Origin: Methanoregula sp.
GTDB taxonomy: Archaea > Halobacteriota > Methanomicrobia > Methanomicrobiales > Methanospirillaceae
Assembly (NCBI RefSeq): GCF_002835825.1
Contig: NZ_PIZH01000037.1
Location: 1 to 9,661 of the forward strand
Length of the DNA stretch: 9,661 nt
Reading direction: 5' to 3'
Shown: positions 1 through 6,040 of the stretch, piece by piece
How positions within the stretch are numbered: position 1 is the first letter of the stretch
Layout of the letters: each line of letters opens with the position of its first letter
Position numbers and translations under genes: made by a program
Notes under the pieces: generated by a model
The model's database searches: none
What the model saw: only the letters and a program-made list of their open reading frames with translations
Told to the model about the DNA's origin: nothing

Positions 1-924
1 CTTCGGGCCCAGTTCTTTGTTCAGCAGTTTCCATCCGGCCCAGTCATCCTCGGCAAGACCATCTTCGATGGAGACGATCGGATAAGCCCCGACAAGCTTC
101 CGGTAGTACGCAATCATCTCCTCCGCCGTGAGATTCCTGCCCTCGCGTTTCAGCTCGTATGTTCCGTTCTGGAAGAACCCGCTCGATGCCGGGTCAAGCG
201 AGATCCCGATATCCTTTCCGGGCTTGTAGCCGGCTTGCTCGATGGCAGTCGTGATAAGTTCAAGCGGCTCCTCGTTGGTGGTAACTTTCGGGGCGAATCC
301 GCCCTCGTCGCCAACAGCGGTCGGGTAGCCCTTCTTCTTGAGCATTGCCTGCAGCGCGTGGTAGGTCTCCGCACCCCATTGCAGGGAGGTCCGGAAGTCG
401 GGGGCACCGAACGGCACGATCATGTATTCCTGGAAGTCCGAGCCCTGCCACTGGGCGTGGACCCCGCCGTTGAGCACATTCATCATCGGCACTGGCAGGA
501 GATACTTGTGGGTCGGGCTCAGGTACTCGTAGAGCGGGATCCTCCGGGCCTGCGCAACGGCCCGGGCTGCCGCCATCGAGACGCCAAGGATCGCATTGGC
601 ACCAAGCCGGCCTTTCTCCGGCGTACCATCGAGTTCGATCAGCGTCTTGTCGATAAGCGCCTGGTCGGATGCGTCCTTGCCGGCAAGGGCCGGGGCGATG
701 ACCGTGTTGACATTCGAAACGGCTTTTTGGACACCTTTGCCCCCGAATCGCCTCGTGTCCTTGTCGCGGAGTTCAACAGCTTCGTGCGTGCCGGTCGATG
801 CACCGGACGGGACAGCGGAACGCGCCCTGCTGCCGCCGGTCAGCACGAGATCGACTTCAACGGTCGGGTTGCCCCGGGAGTCGAGGATCTCCCGAGCGTG
901 GATCTTCTGGATTGTCATTGCCAT
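1..924 (-). CDS. eno: Enolase (phosphopyruvate hydratase), C-terminus outside window
   Basis: Enolase interconverts 2-phosphoglycerate and phosphoenolpyruvate in cytoplasmic glycolysis/gluconeogenesis. In a methanogen the flux is probably mostly gluconeogenic. The visible 308 residues begin MAMTIQKIHAREILDSRGNP, the standard enolase N-terminus. They contain the flexible SGASTG loop (about 40-45), NGGVHA (152-157), GDEGGFAP (205-212, with the catalytic acid), SLDPASS (242-248, with a Mg ligand) and SIEDGL (285-290, with another Mg ligand). Enolases are usually near 420-430 residues, so roughly the last 120 are cut off by the window edge. The start at 924 has a GGAG about 10 bases upstream. A second ATG lies two codons later and cannot be excluded. 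The loop between His155 and the Gln-Glu pair is one residue longer than in the E. coli enzyme as I recall it. The upstream leader holds two hairpins. Family assignment is firm. Confidence 0.97.
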   Translation of the reverse strand, partial: MAMTIQKIHAREILDSRGNPTVEVDLVLTGGSRARSAVPSGASTGTHEAVELRDKDTRRFGGKGVQKAVSNVNTVIAPALAGKDASDQALIDKTLIELDGTPEKGRLGANAILGVSMAAARAVAQARRIPLYEYLSPTHKYLLPVPMMNVLNGGVHAQWQGSDFQEYMIVPFGAPDFRTSLQWGAETYHALQAMLKKKGYPTAVGDEGGFAPKVTTNEEPLELITTAIEQAGYKPGKDIGISLDPASSGFFQNGTYELKREGRNLTAEEMIAYYRKLVGAYPIVSIEDGLAEDDWAGWKLLNKELGPK

Positions 925-940
925 GTGTGACACACTCCAT

Positions 941-968
941 GGTTCCTGTCTCACTATCCACAGGAACC
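941..968 (-). promoter_or_regulatory. Hairpin in the eno 5' leader (perfect 9-bp stem)
   Basis: GGTTCCTGT (941-949) and ACAGGAACC (960-968) are perfect reverse complements separated by 10 bases. In the eno transcript the hairpin ends a few bases upstream of the GGAG ribosome-binding site and about 16 bases before the start codon. That position suits a translational control element or a protein-binding operator. Function is inferred. Confidence 0.55.
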
Positions 969-971
969 GTT

Positions 972-993
972 CACGGGACTAATGAATCCCGTG
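972..993 (-). promoter_or_regulatory. Second inverted repeat in the eno 5' leader (perfect 7-bp stem)
   Basis: CACGGGA (972-978) and TCCCGTG (987-993) are perfect reverse complements with an 8-base spacer. The element sits three bases from the first hairpin, forming a tandem pair. It could be RNA structure in the leader or a DNA operator near the eno transcription start. A TATA-like GGTAAAA on the minus strand lies just upstream (about 1001-1007), which would put the start site within or next to the repeat. Confidence 0.45.
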
Positions 994-1147
994 CTGGTCG
1001 TTTTACCAGAAGTCATCAGCCGGACCGGGGCGGTTAGTGGCGGACCTCATCGCCGTACGATCAAGAGATGGGTACGTGCACTTTCTTATGGATTTCCTTT
1101 CCATCGCGGTCAAACCACGAAAAAGCGTTAATACCGGCAGCGAGCAG

Positions 1148-1179
1148 AATTTTAAGAGATCAGGTGATGGAGTTCACCT
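1148..1179 (+). promoter_or_regulatory. Candidate promoter and inverted repeat upstream of the GTPase gene
   Basis: AATTTTAAG (1148-1156) is the best TATA-like element on the plus strand here. It predicts transcription starting near 1180, which leaves a leader of about 100 bases. An inverted repeat AGGTGA(1162-1167)/TCACCT(1174-1179) lies between the TATA-like element and the predicted start, where a repressor would block polymerase. Weak, motif-based call. Confidence 0.3.
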
Positions 1180-1278
1180 CTAACCGCCTTTTGTGCTGAT
1201 AACTCCTACCCGGATATCCTGCGCATCTCACCCTGGATGCGATGAATCCGGCCGGATACAAACATGAGGAGATCGCTC

Positions 1279-3132
1279 ATGGCAGAAAGCAGCACACCCC
1301 CTCCCCCCTCACCGGAACAAACGCCCATTGTTGTTCCGGAGAATCTCGTCACCGTATTACGAACAGAACGGCACCGGTTCGAAACCATGGGCGCACGGTA
1401 TGCGGTGCATGCCAGCCGGCTGGCCGAGCTGGAGAAACGCCTGATGGAGGGCCGGTTTCATCTCGCGGTTCTCGGGCAGGTCAAGCGGGGCAAGAGCACG
1501 CTCCTGAACGCGCTCCTCGGGGAAGATATCCTGCCGAGCGCTGTTGTACCCCTGACTGCGATCCCGACATTCATCCGGTACGGGGCCGAACGGACACTCC
1601 GGGTCCGGTATAATGACAGCCGCCCGGACACGGTTGTGGAAGATGAGCTTATGCAATGCAGCGAAGACAAAATTCAACCTGCATCTCATCACTCGGGGAT
1701 CCGGTGGCTCCAGGAACACCTCACCTTGTATGTCACCGAAGAGGAGAACCCGGAGAACCAGAAGGGCGTCCGGGAAGTGGAGATCACGCTCCCGGCACCC
1801 ATACTCCGGGACGTTGTTCTTATCGATACGCCCGGGATCGGTTCGGTATACCGCCACAATACCGAAGGCACGCTGAACTTCCTCCCGCAGTGCGATGCAG
1901 CGCTCTTTCTCGTCTCGGCTGATCCCCCGATCACGGAGGTGGAGGTTGCATTTCTCAGGGAGATCAAGGACCGCGTTGCCCGGCTTTTCTTTGTCCTGAA
2001 TAAAGTGGACTATCTTACCGGCGATGAAAAGGAAACCGCCCTTGCATTTTTCCGTACTGTCCTGAATAGCGTTGCCAGCATCGATCCCGGTCAGCATATC
2101 TTCGCAGTCTCTGCAAAGAAAGGACTGCTGGCAAAAGAAGCGAACGATACCCGGTTATGGGATGAGAGCGGCCTTCAGGAGGTCTCAGATCACCTGATCC
2201 TGTTCCTCGCATCCGAGAAGAACCGGGTGTTACGGGAAGCAATCGGGAAAAAAGTCTTCAATGTCTTTTGCGATGCAGAGCTCCAGACGCACCTCAATAT
2301 CCGGGCTCTGGAACTGCCCCTGTCGGAACTGGAGAGCCGGCTCAGTCTCTTCGATAAAAAAATTGCAGAGGTCGAACAGCAGCGGCTCCATGCACAGGAC
2401 ATCCTGCTGGGTGACCGGAAGCGGGTTTACGACACCATTGAAATGTACGTTAAGGACCTCCGGATCCCCCTGAAAGACCGGCTTTCAAAAATTGCCGAAG
2501 ATGCAATGGCGGCCTCCCCCCACACTCCGGAGAAAGCTGCCCAGGATGCCGTTGCAGGTACTATTCCTGGCTGGTTCGAGCATGAACTGGGGTCCATTAC
2601 GGCCATGGCCGATCGCGAGATGACGGTTCGGCTCCGGGAGCAGGGGAAGCGTGCGGAAACGCTCATCGAGTCTGTACGCAAGGGTGCAGCAGAACTGTTC
2701 GAGATCCCGTACCATGCTCCGAGCGGGGAAGAGGTCTATCATCTCGTGCGGAAGCCCTACTGGGTAGATCACGAATGGGAGAGTACCTTCTCCCCGGTCT
2801 CGTCCGCGATGATGGAACGCCTCCTGCCGGGCCCCCTGCGGCAGAGCCGAGCAAAAAATCGCATGAAACACCAGATCGATATCCTTGTCATGCGCAATCT
2901 GGAAAACCTCCGGTACGAGACACTGCAGAGCATCGATGCAGCGTTCCTCCAGTACAGTTCCACGCTCGATGCGAATCTTCGCCTTACCATCGACGCAACC
3001 CACGGGGCCGTCCGTGCCGCCATGGAACGGCGCAAAGAACATGCCGGTGAGACTGCGGAACGTCTTGCCCGGTTATACCAGGTTGCAGGCGAGCTGCGCG
3101 AGGTGTTGCAGTTGTTTGGCAAGGCAGGTTGA
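1279..3132 (+). CDS. Dynamin-family GTPase (dynamin-like protein)
   Basis: A 617-residue large GTPase of the dynamin superfamily. Members bind and hydrolyse GTP and often remodel or repair membranes; the role of archaeal members is poorly known. G motifs are complete and ordered: G1 GQVKRGKST (66-74), a G2 threonine in PLTAIPT (91-97), G3 DTPG (183-186), G4 NKVD (241-244) and a probable G5 SAK (278-280). The segment after about residue 315 is helical and charged, with a likely coiled coil near 344-376 and another helical stretch at the C-terminus. I see no transmembrane segment and no clear hydrophobic paddle, so membrane binding would have to be peripheral. The N-terminus is Pro-rich and probably disordered. 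The start at 1279 was chosen over the in-frame ATG at 1264 because GAGGAG (1266-1271) lies 7 bases upstream. A zinc-ribbon gene follows after 17 bases. Confidence 0.88.
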   Translation: MAESSTPPPPSPEQTPIVVPENLVTVLRTERHRFETMGARYAVHASRLAELEKRLMEGRFHLAVLGQVKRGKSTLLNALLGEDILPSAVVPLTAIPTFIRYGAERTLRVRYNDSRPDTVVEDELMQCSEDKIQPASHHSGIRWLQEHLTLYVTEEENPENQKGVREVEITLPAPILRDVVLIDTPGIGSVYRHNTEGTLNFLPQCDAALFLVSADPPITEVEVAFLREIKDRVARLFFVLNKVDYLTGDEKETALAFFRTVLNSVASIDPGQHIFAVSAKKGLLAKEANDTRLWDESGLQEVSDHLILFLASEKNRVLREAIGKKVFNVFCDAELQTHLNIRALELPLSELESRLSLFDKKIAEVEQQRLHAQDILLGDRKRVYDTIEMYVKDLRIPLKDRLSKIAEDAMAASPHTPEKAAQDAVAGTIPGWFEHELGSITAMADREMTVRLREQGKRAETLIESVRKGAAELFEIPYHAPSGEEVYHLVRKPYWVDHEWESTFSPVSSAMMERLLPGPLRQSRAKNRMKHQIDILVMRNLENLRYETLQSIDAAFLQYSSTLDANLRLTIDATHGAVRAAMERRKEHAGETAERLARLYQVAGELREVLQLFGKAG

Positions 3133-3149
3133 TTCAGGAGAGCGATAGT

Positions 3150-3329
3150 ATGCCACGCAGGAAAGAAAGATACTGCCCTTCATGCGGGCATGTTCTCGTA
3201 AAAGACGAGAAGATCCGGTTTGGCGGCAAGGACGATTCGAGGAGCGACCCCTTCCTGCTCTGCCCGGCATGCGGGCGTAAAAGAACGTGCAGTATCAAAG
3301 AAGATCTGCTCTATGATTATCATCTGTGA
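3150..3329 (+). CDS. Small zinc-ribbon protein, 59 residues
   Basis: Two CxxC knuckles, CPSC (9-12) and CPAC (38-41), are spaced as in zinc-ribbon folds, so it probably binds one zinc ion. A further Cys47 is unpaired. The protein is basic at the N-terminus, has a polar Asp/Ser/Lys-rich loop between the knuckles, and ends in an acidic/aromatic tail (EDLLYDYHL). No catalytic motif is visible. The start at 3150 has GGAG 9 bases upstream; an upstream in-frame TTG overlaps the stop of the GTPase gene and is unlikely. With only 17 bases between genes it is probably co-transcribed with the dynamin-like GTPase, which hints at a joint role, but nothing in the sequence proves this. It could also be an independent nucleic-acid-binding or adaptor protein. 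Confidence 0.78.
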   Translation: MPRRKERYCPSCGHVLVKDEKIRFGGKDDSRSDPFLLCPACGRKRTCSIKEDLLYDYHL

Positions 3330-3475
3330 ATACCGCGATTGACAATTTTCCCGGTGCGCCATGATAATTCCTGACAGGCAGATCCTGAAGATGACGAGCC
3401 GGGCAAAGAGTTCTCCCCCCACCGCATCCCTTATCCAGACCCCCAACCAACGCTATTCCCGTACCTGTGATAACC

Positions 3476-4105
3476 ATGGATCTCTCATTCCTTACCCAGC
3501 TCAATGTCCTGTTGCAGCTCATGTGCGTGATCATCGTGGCCGCGTACCTCCTGACCCGGAGCCGGATCTTCCCGGAGATCCTTGAAGGGCACGCGACCGT
3601 CACAACACAGATCATCCTCGTCATCTTCTTTGGCGCACTCTCGGTCTATGGCTCCATCAGCGGTATCGAGTTCCTCGGCTCGGTCGTGAACGTCCGCGAC
3701 CTCGGCCCCATGCTTGCCGGCCTCCTGGCCGGGCCATGGGTCGGCATGGGTGCGGGAGCGATCGGGGCTGCCTACCGGCTGAGCCTTGGGGGACTCACGG
3801 TCATCCCCTGTTCGATCACCGCGATCTTTGCCGGTCTCTTTGGCGGGCTCATCTGGCTGTACTGCAAAAAGAAGTTTGCCGGCTGGAAGATTGCCGTGGT
3901 CTTTGCGGTCCTCATGGAGGTCTTCCACATGGTGCTCACGCTTGCCCTTGTCCAGCCGTTCGAATCGGCCCTCGCGATCGTATCAAGGGTGTACATCCCG
4001 ATGATCCTGGCCAATGCTGTGGGCATGTACCTCTTCTGCCTCATGGTGGAACATTTCCGGCGCGAGAAGAAGCTGGAAGAGGGGCAGAAATCACAAGACA
4101 CGTGA
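3476..4105 (+). CDS. Stand-alone LytS/YhcK-type 5TM receptor-domain membrane protein
   Basis: A 209-residue integral membrane protein with about six hydrophobic segments (near 5-26, 41-64, 77-100, 107-130, 137-160 and 175-192). NVRDLGPM (72-79), followed by a Gly-rich segment AGLLAGPWVGMGAGAIGAAY (81-100), is the hallmark of the 5TMR-LYT domain found at the N-terminus of LytS-type histidine kinases and of diguanylate cyclases. Here the protein ends in a short charged cytoplasmic tail (HFRREKKLEEGQ) with no kinase, GGDEF or PAS domain, so it can only sense or transport by itself or signal through a partner. The ATG at 3476 has no good Shine-Dalgarno; a leaderless start is possible. An in-frame GTG lies three codons upstream. 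It converges with the minus-strand gene at 4184. Confidence 0.85.
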   Translation: MDLSFLTQLNVLLQLMCVIIVAAYLLTRSRIFPEILEGHATVTTQIILVIFFGALSVYGSISGIEFLGSVVNVRDLGPMLAGLLAGPWVGMGAGAIGAAYRLSLGGLTVIPCSITAIFAGLFGGLIWLYCKKKFAGWKIAVVFAVLMEVFHMVLTLALVQPFESALAIVSRVYIPMILANAVGMYLFCLMVEHFRREKKLEEGQKSQDT

Positions 4106-4118
4106 TTCACAACCAAAA

Positions 4119-4170
4119 AGAGATCTCTGAAAAAAAATGGAAAAATTTTTGGATAATTCCTGTTTTTCCG
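4119..4170. terminator. Bidirectional T-tract terminator region between convergent genes
   Basis: The gap between the two convergent genes is strongly A/T-rich. On the minus strand the transcript leaving the gene at 4184 meets T runs of 5, 8 and 5, typical of archaeal U-tract termination. On the plus strand there are T5 runs near 4146-4150 and 4162-4166. A 10-base palindrome AGAGATCTCT (4119-4128) sits beside the A8 run. Confidence 0.6.
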
Positions 4171-4183
4171 ATACGATCCCGGC

Positions 4184-4372
4184 TCACATTGCCCGGAACC
4201 GTTTCACCACCGTGTCCATGCCCTTCTTCTTGATCTCGATCTTGAACTTCGTCTCCTTGTATTTCACTTCAAAGATCCCGAGCTTGCCGGACTTGACCAG
4301 ACGCTCGACCGCAAGCAGGTCTGCACGGGGCATCCGCTTGAAATCGTCGCCTTCATAGACCACTTTTCCCAT
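4184..4372 (-). CDS. Conserved-looking hypothetical small basic protein, 62 residues
   Basis: I do not recognise this protein. It is lysine-rich and the C-terminal half alternates charged and hydrophobic residues (FEVKYKETKFKIEIKKK, 34-50), suggesting a beta-hairpin, followed by a short helix VVKRFRAM. An N-terminal helix (MPRADLLAVERLVKSG, about 14-29) resembles a small winged-helix or nucleic-acid-binding module, but this is only a guess. Evidence that it is real: the start at 4372 has a strong GGAGG seven bases upstream, the gene ends at T-tracts, and the opposite-strand ORF has no comparable signal. It is a single-gene transcription unit divergent from the 130-residue protein gene at 4554. 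Confidence 0.75.
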   Translation of the reverse strand: MGKVVYEGDDFKRMPRADLLAVERLVKSGKLGIFEVKYKETKFKIEIKKKGMDTVVKRFRAM

Positions 4373-4514
4373 AAATTTCCCTCCAACGCTATGCTCTACA
4401 ATAGACCAGCGGGCTTATCAACATTGTGCGATGGCGATTCCGGCATCTCCGTACAATCCGGATTACAATTGACGCGCAGAATACCCGTAAATTCCCCGGT
4501 TTACAGAGGAACCA

Positions 4515-4521
4515 TTAAATA
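4515..4521 (+). promoter_or_regulatory. TATA box of the gene at 4554
   Basis: TTAAATA is a good archaeal TATA element, preceded by a purine-rich GAGGAACC stretch that could serve as the BRE. Transcription should start about 25 bases downstream, near 4543. The ATG at 4554 would then have only about 10 leader bases, consistent with the lack of a convincing Shine-Dalgarno. Confidence 0.6.
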
Positions 4522-4553
4522 GCGCGTCCCGGCATATCCCTATACGAGAACTT

Positions 4554-4946
4554 ATGAGCAGGGAGAAGATCCAGGTTCCCGGAAAAGCCTATGAGGAGAT
4601 CGTTGCCCTCCAGCGCGAGATCCACTTTACATCAGACCACGAAGACACCATCAAGAAGGCGGAAGACCGAGGTTATATGGCCGCCGCGAACTGGATCCGC
4701 CAGAACGAGCGGGCGTATAAGATCGGGTTCGCGTGGGGTTTTGAGCCCGTTGCCGATGAGCCTTCTGGCATGCTCCGGGATATCCCGGAACCCCGCTCCC
4801 CCCCGGTCAAGCGCACGGTTGCAAAACCCATGCAGACCATGGAGCCCCGGTCGCAGAAGAAATCCGGTGGCTCAAAGTCCGGCAGCACGAAGAGTTCCGG
4901 CGGCTTCTTTGCCGGGATCAAAAAGTGGCTGGGCAAATATTTCTAA
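4554..4946 (+). CDS. Hypothetical protein with amphipathic C-terminal tail, 130 residues
   Basis: I do not recognise the family. Residues 1-70 look like a compact helical domain rich in charged residues (AYEEIVALQREIHF, then NWIRQNERAYKIGFAWGFEP). Residues 70-100 are Pro-rich and 100-117 form a flexible Lys/Ser/Gly linker. The last 13 residues (FFAGIKKWLGKYF) pattern as a cationic amphipathic helix with aromatic residues, the kind of motif that anchors proteins peripherally to membranes. There is no signal peptide or transmembrane segment. The start at 4554 is supported by the TATA box at 4515 (short leader) and the gene ends just before a T7 tract. It heads a run of small plus-strand genes, but the T-tract suggests it is mainly its own transcript. 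Confidence 0.75.
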   Translation: MSREKIQVPGKAYEEIVALQREIHFTSDHEDTIKKAEDRGYMAAANWIRQNERAYKIGFAWGFEPVADEPSGMLRDIPEPRSPPVKRTVAKPMQTMEPRSQKKSGGSKSGSTKSSGGFFAGIKKWLGKYF

Positions 4947-4950
4947 AACC

Positions 4951-4957
4951 TTTTTTT
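4951..4957 (+). terminator. T7 tract downstream of the 130-residue protein gene
   Basis: Seven consecutive T residues begin five bases after the stop codon. Archaeal RNA polymerase commonly terminates at such U-tracts without a hairpin. Partial read-through into the next gene remains possible. Confidence 0.5.
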
Positions 4958-4996
4958 CGCAAGAATCATTGCACAGGGAATCCATAAGGAGTGTAT

Positions 4997-5140
4997 ATGC
5001 CAACCTGTGCCGATTGTATCAGCTATGCGCCAAAGTCCGGCGATGCGGGCGAGTGCCGCATCAATGGTCCGGTCCCCGCGGATCGTGACAGCGACCGGTG
5101 CCCGTCCCGCACGTTTATTCCAAAGCCCGTAAAACACTGA
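4997..5140 (+). CDS. 47-residue four-cysteine protein, HPAD/BSS small-subunit-like candidate Fe-S protein
   Basis: The 47-residue frame has GGAG (4988-4991) five bases before its ATG. Four cysteines lie at 4, 7, 20 and 35 (C-x2-C-x12-C-x14-C), with context CADC, GECR and DRCPSRTF. As I recall, the small subunit of 4-hydroxyphenylacetate decarboxylase and the related benzylsuccinate synthase small subunits have domains with a His/Cys-x2-Cys-x12-Cys-x16-Cys pattern that bind a HiPIP-like [4Fe-4S] cluster, with a conserved V..D.D.CP..F segment. The same Val-x2-Asp-x-Asp pattern appears here before Cys35. This protein would be a single such domain on its own. No glycyl-radical enzyme is nearby. 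Zinc binding is the main alternative. It is followed after 15 bases by another Cys-containing small protein gene and is probably co-transcribed with it. Confidence 0.8.
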   Translation: MPTCADCISYAPKSGDAGECRINGPVPADRDSDRCPSRTFIPKPVKH

Positions 5141-5155
5141 TCGGGTACAACCATC

Positions 5156-5503
5156 ATGCCACGCGAACTTGACGAGAAGGACATCGCGATCTTAAAGAAG
5201 CTGGCGCCCGAGTGCGGCGACCTGACCTGCTCGGGATCGGGCCACATGTTCCACTCCATCCTCCCGCCGGTCTCCAACCATTTCGCCGAGGATTCTGAGG
5301 ATTTTCTCCGCCGCATCAGCCGGCTCGACAAAGAGGAACTCACGTACATTACGGACCTGATCCAGAAAGGCGAGGAGAGCCTTGGCTGCCTGCCGGTTGA
5401 GGATGTCGAGGCACTCGTCCACTTTATCCACGACACGATTTCTCCGGAAGTGGCACAGAAGGTCATCTCCGTGTACGAATCCGGCGGTTCCTGCGAGCAC
5501 TAA
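5156..5503 (+). CDS. Hypothetical Cys/His-containing protein, 115 residues
   Basis: I do not recognise the family. The protein is acidic and mostly helical. It has cysteines at 20, 25, 78 and 113 (ECGDLTC, LGC, SCEH) and clustered histidines (GHMFH at 29-33, H42, HFIH at 89-92, C-terminal H115). These could form a metal site, but no standard motif is complete. There is no signal peptide or membrane segment. The ATG at 5156 follows the 47-residue protein gene by 15 bases and has no Shine-Dalgarno, so translation probably depends on coupling or on a weak site. The next gene (HEAT repeats) starts 17 bases after the stop, suggesting a three-gene operon 4997-5988. Confidence 0.75.
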   Translation: MPRELDEKDIAILKKLAPECGDLTCSGSGHMFHSILPPVSNHFAEDSEDFLRRISRLDKEELTYITDLIQKGEESLGCLPVEDVEALVHFIHDTISPEVAQKVISVYESGGSCEH

Positions 5504-5520
5504 CCTGCTCTCCCTCATCC

Positions 5521-5988
5521 ATGGCTGACATCACGACGCTTCTTTCCGACCTGCTGAAGGGCAGCATTGCGAAGCGGAAGGCCGCTGCAAAGGCGCTTGG
5601 GACCATGAGCGACGACCGTGTCTTCCCCGCCCTTGCCGGTGCCCTTGCCGATCCTCACCCGGCTGTCCGTTGCGAGGCAGCCCTGGCGCTGGGCCGCAGG
5701 GAGGATGCCGCTTCCGTCCCCACGCTCGCAAAAGCCCTCCGGGATGATGAGCCGGCAGTCCGGGCCGCTGCGCTTGAGGCGCTCGGGAGGATCCGCGATC
5801 CCGGGTCCGCCACGCTCGTCATCCCCCTTCTCCACGACCGTGAACGGGAGGTACGGATCGGCGCTGCCGTAATCCTCGGGAAACTGGGCAACCGGGAGGC
5901 CGTTGCACCGCTCACCGGACTGAAAAACGATCCGTTCTCTGAAGTCCGCGACGCTGCGGATGAGGCACTCCGCCGCCTCACGAAATGA
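5521..5988 (+). CDS. HEAT-repeat (PBS-lyase HEAT-like) protein, five 31-residue repeats
   Basis: The 155 residues divide exactly into five 31-residue units, each a helix pair with the HEAT consensus: Pro or Leu in helix A, then D-x(3)-x-VR, then AA-x-ALG (for example HPAVRCEAALALGRRED and EPAVRAAALEALGRIRD). Repeats 2 and 3 are the most alike; repeat 1 is degenerate and acts as the N-cap, repeat 5 as the C-cap. Such solenoids are protein-protein scaffolds; the PBS-lyase-like subclass is widespread in methanogens and does not imply bilin chemistry. No other domain, signal or membrane segment is present. It is probably translated from the operon with the two upstream small genes (17-base gap, no clear Shine-Dalgarno). 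Confidence 0.88.
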   Translation: MADITTLLSDLLKGSIAKRKAAAKALGTMSDDRVFPALAGALADPHPAVRCEAALALGRREDAASVPTLAKALRDDEPAVRAAALEALGRIRDPGSATLVIPLLHDREREVRIGAAVILGKLGNREAVAPLTGLKNDPFSEVRDAADEALRRLTK

Positions 5989-6005
5989 TCTCCCCGTTCC
6001 CGCAC

Positions 6006-6014
6006 ATTTTTTAT
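6006..6014 (+). promoter_or_regulatory. TATA-like/T-rich element before the PsiE-like gene
   Basis: ATTTTTTATC places a TATA-like box about 45 bases before the ATG at 6059 and predicts a start site near 6037, just before the palindrome at 6041-6053. The T6 run could also terminate transcription of the upstream HEAT gene. Motif-based call. Confidence 0.45.
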
Positions 6015-6040
6015 CTTCGCCATGTCACACTAGGGTAACA

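Larger units (their letters stand above)
925..1278. other. Gene-free divergent intergenic region between eno and the GTPase gene
   Basis: No convincing coding region is visible in these 354 bases; the open frames here are antisense or out-of-frame extensions of neighbours. The eno-proximal half holds two perfect inverted repeats (941-968 and 972-993). The GTPase-proximal half holds a TATA-like AATTTTAAG (1148-1156), an inverted repeat AGGTGA/TCACCT (1162-1179) and a 12-base palindrome ATCCGGCCGGAT (1246-1257). The divergent gene arrangement requires promoters on both strands. I cannot place the eno TATA box with confidence. Confidence 0.7.

Noticed and set aside
235..930. 231-residue plus-strand ORF
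   Set aside because: It lies antisense to the clear enolase frame, has no family features and no ribosome-binding site; it is a by-product of high-GC codon use.
1357..2097. 246-residue minus-strand ORF
   Set aside because: Antisense to the GTPase domain with complete G motifs; no recognisable domain.
1279..3329. Anti-phage defence module based on the dynamin-like GTPase
   Set aside because: No nuclease, protease, reverse transcriptase or other effector is nearby, and the flanks are housekeeping genes.
3361..3585. 74-residue plus-strand ORF before the 5TM protein
   Set aside because: It overlaps the start of the 5TM gene out of frame, is Pro/Arg-rich and has no ribosome-binding site.
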